Positions 10,171-18,055 are shown, counted from the first letter of the stretch. The stretch is 64,000 nt of DNA from an uncultured Bacteroides sp. (GCA_937890825.1 CALADS010000080.1:62001-126000); one strand, 5' to 3'. The notes: a model not told the origin generated them from the sequence alone. Translations and numbers: made by a program.

Positions 10171-11220
10171 TTAATCTATATTTAATTGAAACGAATCATC
10201 TGTACACCACAAACACCCCTTTTCTATTAGCAACGGCATGACAATATTATCCGTAAACAGCTGACCAGTACCCAATCCCTGCGGTTTATCCGGCTGCAAT
10301 GTAGCACACCATTGGGCAATGGCATTCAACCCCACATTCGACTCCAGCGCCGATGTAATCCAATAGTCAATGCCCCTTTTGCCAGCCAACTCTATCCACT
10401 CTTCCGATCCTCGGATACCCCCATGCAATGACGGCTTAAGAATCATATAATCCGGACGGATAGTATCCAGTAATGCCACTTTTTCTGCCGTTCGATTCAC
10501 CCCAATCAGTTCCTCGTCGAGTGCAATGGGAATAGGTGATTCACTACATAATTTTCCCATTTCCTGCCACTGTCCGGCACGGATAGGCTGCTCAATAGAG
10601 TGAAGCCCATATTCAGCCAGCCGTTTCAGTTTTTCAGGAGCCTCTTGAGGCGAAAAAGCCCCATTAGCATCCACCCGCAAAGTAATCTGATCAGGAGAAA
10701 ACCTCCGACGTATATGAGCCAGCAATGCCAATTCATCTTCAAAATCTATGGCACCTATTTTCAATTTGATACAATGAAATCCAGCCTCCAATTTCTGTTC
10801 AATACTTTGCAGCATCTCCTCATACGGTGCCATCCAGATAAGTCCATTGATAGGAATTCCCTGCTGCCCTCGGCTGAACGGCGTATCCCACAGACGAAAA
10901 CTGCCTGCCCTCAGATGCTGCAGAGCTGTCTCTAATCCGAATAATACAGACGGATAGGACAAGAGCGCCTCTTCATCTATCTCACCGGTAACAGCCAGAT
11001 GACGACAAGCCTCCTGCAACACTCCATCCACCTGCGGCACTGCGTCACAACTCAAATCGGGCAGCAAGGCACACTCTCCTATTCCAATACGCCCGGTGGC
11101 CAAATCCGTCACCTTTACATACTTCAAGGAACGCACCGTATACACTCCTCTAGAGGTGCGTGCCGGACGCTTGAAGTGCAGTTCCCTCGGAATAATTTCC
11201 ACCTGATACCTCATGGTCAA
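10171..11220 (-). CDS. menC: o-succinylbenzoate synthase
   Basis: MenC dehydrates SHCHC to o-succinylbenzoate. This 349-aa enolase-superfamily protein shows the expected catalytic and metal-binding pattern: Lys in KLKIGA (about 150), Asp in RVDANGAF (about 182), Glu in SIEQP (about 208), Asp in ALDEEL (about 233) and Lys in LKPSLHGG (about 257). The gene lies 12 bases after menB and 1 base before menE, so co-translation is likely. Confidence 0.93.
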   Translation of the reverse strand: MTMRYQVEIIPRELHFKRPARTSRGVYTVRSLKYVKVTDLATGRIGIGECALLPDLSCDAVPQVDGVLQEACRHLAVTGEIDEEALLSYPSVLFGLETALQHLRAGSFRLWDTPFSRGQQGIPINGLIWMAPYEEMLQSIEQKLEAGFHCIKLKIGAIDFEDELALLAHIRRRFSPDQITLRVDANGAFSPQEAPEKLKRLAEYGLHSIEQPIRAGQWQEMGKLCSESPIPIALDEELIGVNRTAEKVALLDTIRPDYMILKPSLHGGIRGSEEWIELAGKRGIDYWITSALESNVGLNAIAQWCATLQPDKPQGLGTGQLFTDNIVMPLLIEKGCLWCTDDSFQLNID

Positions 11221-11232
11221 TGCCTCCTTATT

Positions 11233-12054
11233 TTACGGAAACTTAGGATAATCCTGAAAGCGCGGCTTACGTTTCTCTAGAAAAGCCTTTCCTCCCTCCT
11301 GAGCCTCTTCAGTCATATAATACAGCATGGTAGCATCTCCAGCCAACTCCTGGATACCAGCCTGTCCGTCCAATTCTGCGTTGAGACCAGCCTTAATCAT
11401 ACGCAAAGCCAGCGGGCTGTGCTGCATCATCAGTTCCGCCCAGGCCACCGTTTCATCTTCCAGCTGATCCAAGGGTACTACCTTGTTCACCAGTCCCATA
11501 TCCAATGCCTCCTGAGCCGAATATTGTCTACAAAGGAACCAAATCTCACGCGCCTTCTTCTGCCCTACAATACGAGCCAGATAAGATGAACCAAATCCAG
11601 CATCAAAACTACCCACCTTTGGTCCTGTCTGACCAAAGATAGCATTATCAGAAGCAATGCTCAGGTCACATACTACATGCAACACATGACCGCCACCAAT
11701 GGCATATCCATTCACCATAGCTATTACAGGCTTAGGCAGCGAACGAATCTGTTTCTGTACATCGAGCACATTCAGCCGAGGCACCCCGTCGGTACCGATA
11801 TATCCGCCATGTCCCTTCACATGCATATCACCGCCACTGCAGAATGCCTTATCACCGGCACCAGTCAATACTACCACATTGATATCCTGACACTCACGGC
11901 AGTAATACAGTGCATCACTGATTTCAGATGTAGTAGTCGGCGTAAATGCATTGCGATAGCGCGGACGGTTGATGGTGATTTTGGCGATACCGTTATAGAA
12001 TTCGAAGAGTATATCTTCGTATTGCTTGATTGTGGTCCAATTTCTTTTTTCCAT
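11233..12054 (-). CDS. menB: 1,4-dihydroxy-2-naphthoyl-CoA synthase
   Basis: MenB closes the second ring of the naphthoquinone from o-succinylbenzoyl-CoA. The 273-aa crotonase-fold protein shows the oxyanion-hole segment FCSGGDMHVKG (about 71-82), the MenB-type loop GGYIGTDGVPRLNV, GYAIGGGHVLH (about 117-127), and the diagnostic TGPKVGSFDAGFGSSYLAR region (about 142-160). It is first in the menB-menC-menE unit, with a -7 box upstream at 12089-12096. In other bacteria it usually follows menD directly, but here a repeat-rich gap of over 400 bases intervenes. Confidence 0.96.
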   Translation of the reverse strand: MEKRNWTTIKQYEDILFEFYNGIAKITINRPRYRNAFTPTTTSEISDALYYCRECQDINVVVLTGAGDKAFCSGGDMHVKGHGGYIGTDGVPRLNVLDVQKQIRSLPKPVIAMVNGYAIGGGHVLHVVCDLSIASDNAIFGQTGPKVGSFDAGFGSSYLARIVGQKKAREIWFLCRQYSAQEALDMGLVNKVVPLDQLEDETVAWAELMMQHSPLALRMIKAGLNAELDGQAGIQELAGDATMLYYMTEEAQEGGKAFLEKRKPRFQDYPKFP

Positions 12055-12088
12055 TATAGTATTGTTTTAATTGATTGATATTTTCTTA

Positions 12089-12096
12089 CAAAGTTA
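12089..12096 (-). promoter_or_regulatory. -7 promoter box of menB-menC-menE
   Basis: Minus-strand TAACTTTG fits TAnnTTTG and lies 34 bases before the menB ATG. It sits inside the AAAGTTACT repeats described below. Confidence 0.5.
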
Positions 12097-12115
12097 CTAT
12101 TCATTTTTCTCTTTT

Positions 12116-12490
12116 AAAGTTACTGTTCTTTTTTCTTTTGCATCGCCAAAAGAAAAAAGAACCCAAAAAAGAAAAGCGACCGTCTGCACGTACGGGGCTA
12201 CTCCATCACCGCTATTCGCAGCCGGGGCTATAACTCGCTTAGCTCAGACAATCGCCCCTACCCTGCGCCTAACGGCGATTCCGCCCACGCCCCTGCAGTG
12301 AGGCCGAAATCAAGCAGTTGTATAGGACAACTGATACCCCACATAACTTTCTGTAAGGGCAATACCTACAGGCTGTACAGAGCGGTTATTAATGAATAAT
12401 TAATGAATAATTCATCTAAATATTAACTCCTTAACTCCTATATCCCCTTTAACTCCTCAAAAAAAGTTACTACTTTTTTTCTTTTGTATC
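12116..12490. repeat. repeat-rich intergenic element between menB and menD
   Basis: No gene is seen in the 434-base menB-menD gap. The stretch is bounded by imperfect direct repeats (12116-12144 and 12463-12490, both starting AAAGTTACT), and a third copy lies at 12090-12115. Just inside the left copy is a perfect 16-bp inverted repeat of A/G and T/C runs (12125-12140 and 12147-12162, six-base loop). The middle (about 12175-12310) is richer in G+C than the flanks. A short hairpin, CAGTTGT-ATAGG-ACAACTG, lies near 12315-12333. TAACTCC motifs repeat at 12424-12456. It resembles a dispersed non-coding repeat of Bacteroidales genomes. Confidence 0.55.
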
Positions 12491-14159
12491 AAGATAAAAG
12501 TCTCAGCCCCCGATAATAATCCCGCAGCATCGAGGTATCCTTCTCAGCCTCCGTCAATACCTCCAATAACATCGGTTTCAACGTATCATTCGAGTCGGTA
12601 AACAGTTGCATCTTCTCATCCAGTTCCTCTTGATTTTCAGCTTTCATATAGAAGAATCCCCTTTCTTCAGCCCATCCGCGTGCCGAAGTGCGGTGCGGCG
12701 CCGTGATAAACGGTCGCGAACGTTCTGTCTTATCCATTCCTGGCAACGTATGGAAAATTTCCCCACCCGCATTATTCAACAATAGAATTCTCAGATTAAT
12801 ACCGAAATGATGATTCCAAAGTGCATTCATATCATAGAAAAAGCTCAAGTCACCAATTACTACAAAGTTCAGTTTTTTCGAAGCTGCCGCATAACCGATG
12901 GCAGCCGAAAGCGAACCCTCAATGCCGTTTACTCCCCGATTGCAACATACCTCTACCTGCGGAGCTAGCGGATACAGCTGCGCATAGCGCACTGCCGAAC
13001 TATTGGCTAGGTGTAAAGCTGATTCTTGAGGAAGCTGTTTCATTAAAGCACCGATAGCCGACATCTCTGAATATGGGAAATCGGGGATTGGCACCGTCTG
13101 ACAAAAAGCCTCCCAAGCCGTAGCAAATCCCGAAGGTCTGCTATCTATCAGCGGCCCTATCTTTTCGAGAAATTCAAACGGATCCATTTCAATCACCGTT
13201 GTGAGGCAGCCAAACAGATCAACCACTTTGCCATCTGCCGCCACATGCCAATGTTCCTTGGGCGGATGCTTCCGCAAATACTTCTTCAGCTGCTTCGATA
13301 CGATATGGCCACCATAGGTAATCAGCAAATCAGGAGCCATTTCCAACTGCTTCTCGTCTGTCATAGCCGAGAGTGCCGCATCAAAATTACGGATAGCCTT
13401 CCCTGGAACCGTGCGGTTACTCAAATGCTCTGTAAGCCATACAAAATGCTTCGACAGTTGCTTCACATCATCCTTGGTAAACAGATAAATCATACTCATC
13501 TGTCCAGCCACCACCATGCGTCGGCTTAGTGCATTCAAGCGTTCCACCAGCGGCGTATAGTCACGGTCGTACATATTCAATCCCTGATAGCGCGTCAATA
13601 CCCTTACCTGCGGCAACTCTTTGGCCGTAAATCGGTAGATAGGTTCCGATACTGGCACATTGATATGCACCGGTCCTCTACCATGATGCGATGTTTCCAG
13701 TATTGCCTCATTGATTAAGCGGTTACAATACCATTCATCCTCTTCGGTATGCACCTCAGGCAGATTCACCGCACACTTCACCAGCGAGCCAAACACCCCT
13801 GGCTGCGGCAACGTCTGCCCATCCATTTGTCCTATCCAAGCCGCCGGACGGTCGGCCGAAATCACAATCAGCGGCACCTGCTGATAATAAGCTTCCGCCA
13901 CGGCCGGATGCAGATTCAGCAATGCCGACCCCGAAGTAACACATACCGCTGCGGGTCCGCCCCCCTGCAGAGACAGCCCGATAGCAAAAAATCCGGCACT
14001 CCGTTCATCCGTCACCGAATAACACGTAAAATCAGGCACATTAGACAATGTATGCACAATACACGCATTTCGGCTTCCCGGGCAAAGTACCACTTTTCGC
14101 ACCCCATGTGCCCTAAGCAGCGCTACCAACTGCAAAATATTCTTCTTATCTGAATACAT
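12489..14159 (-). CDS. menD: 2-succinyl-5-enolpyruvyl-6-hydroxy-3-cyclohexene-1-carboxylate (SEPHCHC) synthase
   Basis: MenD is the thiamine-diphosphate enzyme joining isochorismate and 2-oxoglutarate, the first committed step of menaquinone synthesis. The 556-aa protein has the N-terminal pyrimidine-binding domain (CPGSRNACIVH about 26-36, DERSAGFFAIG about 52-62, VCVTSGSAL about 72-80), the central domain, and the C-terminal ThDP/Mg site VIGDLSFFYDMNALW (about 437-451) with NNAGGEIF following. It has its own upstream -7 box at 14183-14190 and is separated from menB by a repeat element. menF, usually its neighbour, is about 44 kb away. Confidence 0.95.
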   Translation of the reverse strand: MYSDKKNILQLVALLRAHGVRKVVLCPGSRNACIVHTLSNVPDFTCYSVTDERSAGFFAIGLSLQGGGPAAVCVTSGSALLNLHPAVAEAYYQQVPLIVISADRPAAWIGQMDGQTLPQPGVFGSLVKCAVNLPEVHTEEDEWYCNRLINEAILETSHHGRGPVHINVPVSEPIYRFTAKELPQVRVLTRYQGLNMYDRDYTPLVERLNALSRRMVVAGQMSMIYLFTKDDVKQLSKHFVWLTEHLSNRTVPGKAIRNFDAALSAMTDEKQLEMAPDLLITYGGHIVSKQLKKYLRKHPPKEHWHVAADGKVVDLFGCLTTVIEMDPFEFLEKIGPLIDSRPSGFATAWEAFCQTVPIPDFPYSEMSAIGALMKQLPQESALHLANSSAVRYAQLYPLAPQVEVCCNRGVNGIEGSLSAAIGYAAASKKLNFVVIGDLSFFYDMNALWNHHFGINLRILLLNNAGGEIFHTLPGMDKTERSRPFITAPHRTSARGWAEERGFFYMKAENQEELDEKMQLFTDSNDTLKPMLLEVLTEAEKDTSMLRDYYRGLRLLS

Positions 14160-14182
14160 ATCAATTTAAGTTTCGTAAGAAG

Positions 14183-14190
14183 CAAAATTA
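14183..14190 (-). promoter_or_regulatory. -7 promoter box of menD
   Basis: Minus-strand TAATTTTG matches TAnnTTTG, 23 bases before the menD ATG. It is divergent from the box at 14225-14232. Confidence 0.5.
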
Positions 14191-14224
14191 GGGAAAAACC
14201 ACGGAATAATCAATCAATTTTATG

Positions 14225-14232
14225 TAAGTTTG
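14225..14232 (+). promoter_or_regulatory. -7 promoter box of the peptidase-ABC unit
   Basis: TAAGTTTG matches TAnnTTTG, 36 bases before the ATG at 14269. A TTG inside the box extends the frame upstream but cannot be the start if this promoter is used. Confidence 0.5.
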
Positions 14233-14268
14233 CATTTGAAAAGAAAAACGAATGAATCCAGATATCCT

Positions 14269-14772
14269 ATGACGCAGACCGCAGGCATCCATAAGACCCA
14301 ATTGCCCAATGCAGTCGTGTTTCGCGAAGTAGAAGCATGGCTGGCAGACAATCATCCAGTAACCTTAAAAGCGGTAGGTAACAGTATGTGGCCTTTCATT
14401 ACCGGTGGACGCGACGAGGTAGTGATTCAGCCACACTCCGCCAAGCAATCTCTGGAATGCGGACAAATAGTATTGGCCCGCCTATCCGAAGGCTGCTACG
14501 TGCTGCACCGCATTCTTCGGATAGATTCTGACCAGATAACCCTTTTAGGCGACGGACACTGGAGACAACGCGAATACTGCTCTTCAGCATCCATCATAGG
14601 TAGGGTAAGCATCATCCGCCGCAACGGACATTCCATCAACTGTTCCCACCCAGCCGAACGCTTCCGTACCCGTTTATGGATGAATCTGCTGCCCATCCGC
14701 CGATACCTACTCTTTCTGGGCCGCCGAATACTACAGCCACATACTACTACCTCTAAAACCATCGTCCTATGA
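14269..14772 (+). CDS. S24/S26-family signal-peptidase-like protein (SipW-type dyad)
   Basis: This 167-aa protein has the signal peptidase I fold: catalytic Ser in GNSMWPFI (about 40) and, where bacterial leader peptidases have Lys, a His in YVLHRIL (about 80), as in SipW and eukaryotic Sec11 enzymes, followed by LLGDGHW. There is no N-terminal membrane anchor; a mildly hydrophobic stretch lies at the C-terminus. ATG 14269 is chosen because the upstream frame runs into the promoter. It overlaps the next gene, a truncated ABC exporter, by four bases. In Bacteroidales such peptidases often accompany peptide-modification and export genes, so this may be the remnant of a secreted-peptide module. 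The substrate is unknown. Confidence 0.75.
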   Translation: MTQTAGIHKTQLPNAVVFREVEAWLADNHPVTLKAVGNSMWPFITGGRDEVVIQPHSAKQSLECGQIVLARLSEGCYVLHRILRIDSDQITLLGDGHWRQREYCSSASIIGRVSIIRRNGHSINCSHPAERFRTRLWMNLLPIRRYLLFLGRRILQPHTTTSKTIVL

Positions 14773-15386
14773 AACTCACAACCGCTTTACAGATGCTTTG
14801 GTCAATGTCTAGCGGATACCGCAAATTTCTGCTGGCACACGTGCTGACAGGGATGATTCGCATCCTTCTCTCCCTAGCCTTCATAGCCGTGAGCAAACAG
14901 ATTGTCGATGTAGCCACCCTACATACCGATGGCCGGTTATCCACAGGAATCAGCCTATTGATAGGCTGCATGCTGCTACAACTCGTACTGTCGGGACTCA
15001 CCAACCGCCTGCATGTCACTGTCAGCATCAATCTATCCAACCATTTACGCAACCGTCTGTTCAGCCACGTACTGTACAGTCGCTGGCACGGACGTGAAAA
15101 GCTCCATTCAGGCGATGTATTGAATCGTATGCAGAAAGATGTAGATGTAGTAGTGGGACTACTCTGCGGCTCCTTTCCCGCCTTTTTTATCACTTTGTTC
15201 CAATTGGCTGGCGCTTCATTCTACCTGCTGCTACTTGATGAGCCCACCTCTTCGCTCGATGCTGCCACCGAACAGTTGCTACTGCAACGCCTCTCCCACT
15301 CTTTGAAAGGCAAGACTCTGCTGGTCATCACCCATCAGGAAAGCACAGCTTACCTCTGTCAGTCTGTGATACGTATTCCAAAATAG
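14769..15386 (+). pseudogene. internally deleted ABC exporter (transmembrane start fused to ATPase end)
   Basis: The 205-aa frame begins like an ABC exporter, with two or three transmembrane helices and the cytoplasmic loop HSGDVLNRMQKDVD (about 114-127), up to about residue 152. It then jumps to the Walker B and D-loop of the ATPase (LLLLDEPTSSLD, about 153-164) and the H-loop (VITHQ, about 186-190). The last transmembrane helices, Walker A, Q-loop and ABC signature are missing, roughly 350-400 residues compared with a normal exporter of about 550-600 aa. The reading frame is preserved across the junction near 15222-15240. Without a P-loop it cannot hydrolyse ATP alone. I infer deletion between short matching stretches encoding LLLLD. 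Confidence 0.85.
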
Positions 15387-15435
15387 GAAATAAGTAAACC
15401 CGTGATGCGAAAATGAGGTAAGCCTGCTGTTGACA

Positions 15436-16065
15436 CTACTGCAGTTGCAACTTATCCCGCACAAATCTTTCGATGAAATCCGTGGTTTTTTCGATGCCCA
15501 GCACCGTAGACTCTACACAAAGATGATACGTTTCTGCTGCCCCCCACGTCTTATTGCTGTAATAATTGTAATAGGTAGAACGGCGTTTATCGGCTTTTTC
15601 TATCATTTCTTCGGCCTTTTCCTCCGAGATAGCATGCTGACGGCACAAGCGCATTATGCGGTCTTGCGGCGAGGCAGAAATAAATACGTTGACACAACGG
15701 GGATGCTCGCGCAAGATGTAATCGGCACACCTACCTACAAACAAGCAAGACTTCTCGGCAGCCAGTTTACGTATCACATCACTCTGCACTTTGAAGAGAG
15801 CATCATTGCTCAAGCAGTTCATGCCAGGCAGCACCCCGTCGCTCACGTAAGGAAAACGCATGCCAAAGAGTCCCCCGATGATGCCTTTTGAGGCTTGTTC
15901 GTCGGCCTTTTCAAAAAATTCCCGACACAGGCCGCTTTCCTGCGAAGCCAAATTTATCAGTTCTTTGTCATAAAAAGATATACCCAAACGAGCGGCTAAT
16001 TTCTCGCCGATTTCCCTGCCGCCACTACCCAACTGACGACCTATATTGACTACGATGTTTTCCAT
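15436..16065 (-). CDS. cytidylate kinase-like family protein
   Basis: This 209-aa P-loop protein belongs to the cytidylate-kinase-like family common in Bacteroidales. The phosphate-binding loop GRQLGSGGREIGEKLA lies at about 8-23, followed by a kinase-like core with FVGRCADYIL (about 111-120) and a lid-like helix rich in Arg/Lys (DKRRSTYYNYYSNKTWG). It is not the housekeeping Cmk, which has a different lid and substrate site; the substrate is uncertain. ATG 16065 is chosen because it puts the P-loop at the usual distance from the N-terminus and follows a -7 box at 16109-16116. It converges on the ABC remnant. Confidence 0.85.
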   Translation of the reverse strand: MENIVVNIGRQLGSGGREIGEKLAARLGISFYDKELINLASQESGLCREFFEKADEQASKGIIGGLFGMRFPYVSDGVLPGMNCLSNDALFKVQSDVIRKLAAEKSCLFVGRCADYILREHPRCVNVFISASPQDRIMRLCRQHAISEEKAEEMIEKADKRRSTYYNYYSNKTWGAAETYHLCVESTVLGIEKTTDFIERFVRDKLQLQ

Positions 16066-16108
16066 ATCGAGTGTATTTTTATAAGTTAGAAATATTCTTT
16101 GATACAGA

Positions 16109-16116
16109 CAAATATA
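16109..16116 (-). promoter_or_regulatory. -7 promoter box of the cytidylate kinase-like gene
   Basis: Minus-strand TATATTTG matches TAnnTTTG, 43 bases before the ATG. Confidence 0.45.
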
Positions 16117-16154
16117 CACAGTTCTTACGAGATAAGTACACAAAAACAGAAAAA

Positions 16155-16304
16155 TAATCACCCGCATGCAACAGAGTTCCGAACCGGAACAGCACCCTAG
16201 CTGAGCCGGAACAGCTCCGTAACAAACCCGAAACTCCTCCATGCAGAGGTACCTCTACGTGGATAAGCTACGGAGCTGTTGCCGCCCTGTTGCGGGTGTG
16301 ATTA
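16155..16304. repeat. 150-bp nested palindromic element between divergent genes
   Basis: Outer arms 16155-16174 and 16287-16304 are near reverse complements (TAATCA, CCCGC and CAACAG blocks). Inner arms share a 12-base match (AACAGCTCCGTA at 16211-16222 against its complement within 16268-16281, with one slip at the end). The centre holds a perfect 12-bp palindrome, AGAGGTACCTCT (16245-16256). A local hairpin GTTCCG-AAC-CGGAAC lies at 16176-16190. No reading frame fits, and there is no T run for a terminator. It could be a small mobile palindromic repeat or a structured regulatory region. Confidence 0.6.
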
Positions 16305-16383
16305 GGAGAAGTCCTCCTCGAAAACATCGGCAAAGTATGTGTTTTTCCGACAGACAGAAATACTGCGTACCGCTTAAAATAAT

Positions 16384-16391
16384 TACCTTTG
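16384..16391 (+). promoter_or_regulatory. -7 promoter box of the threonine aldolase-like gene
   Basis: TACCTTTG matches TAnnTTTG, 29 bases before the ATG at 16421. Confidence 0.5.
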
Positions 16392-16420
16392 CGCATCGTA
16401 AATTTAAAAAACAGCTAAAG

Positions 16421-17458
16421 ATGATACAATTTCAATGCGACTATAATGAAGGGGCACATCCTTCCATTCTGCAACGTCTGATGGAGACGAATATGGAGCA
16501 GACCGTGGGCTATAGCGAGGATATTTATTGCGACCGGGCACGCAAACTGATATGCGAGGCTTGCCAAGCGCCCGAAGCAGCTGTACACTTTCTGGTGGGC
16601 GGAACGCAGACCAACACTACGGTGATAGCACACATACTGCGGCCTCACCAGGGGGTGCTGGCAGCCGATACGGGTCACATCAACGTACACGAGACCGGAG
16701 CCATAGAGCACACGGGGCATAAGGTACTGGCCTTGCCTTCTGAACAAGGAAAGATTTCTGCCCGCCAAGTGCAGGAGGCCGTGGAAGCGCACAGGCGCGA
16801 CGACAGTTTTGAACACATGGTACAGCCGGGCATGGTGTATATATCGTTTCCTACCGAGGTAGGCACCCTGTACAGCCGTCGGGAGCTGGAGGAACTGTAT
16901 CACACCTGCCGGCAATACTCCCTGCCGCTGTTCATCGACGGGGCACGCCTGGGCTACGGGCTCTGCTCGCCCGAAAACGACGTGACGCTGGCCGACGTGG
17001 CACACCTCTGCGATATGTTCTACATAGGCGGCACCAAGGTAGGAGCCTTGTTTGGCGAAGCACTGGTCATCACCAACCCCCGCTGGCAGACCGACTTCCG
17101 CTACAGCCTGAAGCAGCACGGCGGTATGCTGGCCAAGGGTCGCCTGCTGGGATTGCAGTTCGAAACGCTCTTCACCGACGACCTCTACTTCAACATCTCG
17201 CGGAATGCCATCCGGCAGGCTCTACGCATCCGCGAAGCCATCCGGCAGGCGGGGTATGCCTTCTTCATGGAAAGCAGTACCAACCAGCAGTTTCCCATCT
17301 TTCCCGACGAGGTGCTGAAACGGCTCAGCCAAGATTTCCTCTTCACCTTCTGGCAAAAGACCGACGAACATCATACCGCCGTACGCATCTGCACCAGCTG
17401 GGCCACCACCGAAGAGAATACCGATCGGCTGATAGCTGCCATCCAAAAAAGCAAGTGA
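16421..17458 (+). CDS. threonine aldolase-like PLP-dependent enzyme
   Basis: This 345-aa fold-type I PLP enzyme resembles low-specificity L-threonine aldolases and beta-eliminating lyases, which cleave threonine or allo-threonine to glycine and acetaldehyde. Motifs are YSEDIYCDRA (about 26-35), GGTQTNTTVI (about 54-63), the PLP-Asp region LFIDGARLGYG (about 167-177) and the Schiff-base Lys in YIGGTKVGALFG (about 203). ATG 16421 is chosen because it follows a -7 box and starts at the conserved FxxDYNEGAHP segment. Its exact substrate (threonine, phenylserine or another beta-hydroxy amino acid) is not predictable. Confidence 0.88.
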   Translation: MIQFQCDYNEGAHPSILQRLMETNMEQTVGYSEDIYCDRARKLICEACQAPEAAVHFLVGGTQTNTTVIAHILRPHQGVLAADTGHINVHETGAIEHTGHKVLALPSEQGKISARQVQEAVEAHRRDDSFEHMVQPGMVYISFPTEVGTLYSRRELEELYHTCRQYSLPLFIDGARLGYGLCSPENDVTLADVAHLCDMFYIGGTKVGALFGEALVITNPRWQTDFRYSLKQHGGMLAKGRLLGLQFETLFTDDLYFNISRNAIRQALRIREAIRQAGYAFFMESSTNQQFPIFPDEVLKRLSQDFLFTFWQKTDEHHTAVRICTSWATTEENTDRLIAAIQKSK

Positions 17459-17467
17459 AAATTAGAG

Positions 17468-17568
17468 CCTTCACCCTTTGCCCGCTGATTATCAACGGGT
17501 GAAAGGTGAAGGGTGAACGATAAAACAGCAACTTCTTTTCTAAAAAAGCAGGAAAAGAAGTTGCTGTT
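17468..17568 (+). repeat. two tandem hairpins after the threonine aldolase-like gene
   Basis: The first hairpin has imperfect 17-base arms (17468-17484 and 17496-17512) around the loop CTGATTATCAA. The second has perfect 17-bp arms (17524-17540 and 17552-17568). There is no long T tract, but the second may end transcription. The first resembles the sequence near 56574-56624 (see findings). Confidence 0.6.
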
Positions 17569-17608
17569 GTTATCTAGAAATTGTATCTTTACAGAAAAGA
17601 ACAAAAAT

Positions 17609-17908
17609 ATGATTACCGAAAACACCATAGATACATCGCAAGCCATATTATCCAATCAAGGGGATATGACTTCATTTTCATTTGCCGAAGAGCAAATTCG
17701 TTTCCGTTCTCCAAAGATTCTAGAACGATACATTGATATTAAAGAATGGGACAAGGGCTATCTAGTAGTAACAGCACTATATAAAGGTATAGGAAAAGCA
17801 GAAGAATACATTGACTTAATCCCAATTCTTCGAAATCTATGCATCAATCCGGAAAAATTTCTTAAACCTATAAAATCTGTAATTATCAAATATGATGAAC
17901 CAGTATGA
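17609..17908 (+). CDS. small hypothetical protein
   Basis: A 99-aa acidic protein with no signal peptide or membrane segment. The core (about 33-97) has a beta-rich WDKGYLVVTALYKG stretch followed by EEYIDLIPILRNLCINPEKFLK, a pattern I associate with small Bacteroidetes proteins found beside toxin-antitoxin-like partners; this is memory, not a search. ATG 17609 is chosen because the upstream frame would cross the hairpin at 17524-17568. A near-consensus -7 box, TATCTTTA, lies at 17584-17591. The next tiny frame overlaps its end by 17 bases. Function unknown. Confidence 0.6.
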   Translation: MITENTIDTSQAILSNQGDMTSFSFAEEQIRFRSPKILERYIDIKEWDKGYLVVTALYKGIGKAEEYIDLIPILRNLCINPEKFLKPIKSVIIKYDEPV

Positions 17909-17999
17909 AATAAAAGACATCCAGCAGAATGCTAAAATGGAACTTCGAATCATCCGTGATTTTATTAAAGACAACTATAAAGAAATGTATCAAAAATAG
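17892..17999 (+). pseudogene. 35-codon frame, probably a broken partner gene
   Basis: The frame overlaps the end of the previous gene and stops at TAG 17997. If that TAG were TGG (Trp), the frame would run on to TAA at 18036-18038, giving about 48 residues ending in a plausible protein-like tail (KWAIYSQEGFY). The sequence is Lys/Glu-rich and helical (MELRIIRDFIKDNYKEMYQK). I read it as a remnant or a nonsense-mutated small gene. It could equally be a genuine 35-aa peptide. Confidence 0.35.
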
Positions 18000-18055
18000 G
18001 CAATATACAGTCAAGAGGGTTTTTACACCAATGATTAAATTTTATACGACTTATC

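Noticed and set aside
17513..17608. Upstream extension of the 99-aa gene
   Set aside because: The extension would read through a perfect 17-bp hairpin, so it is probably untranslated.
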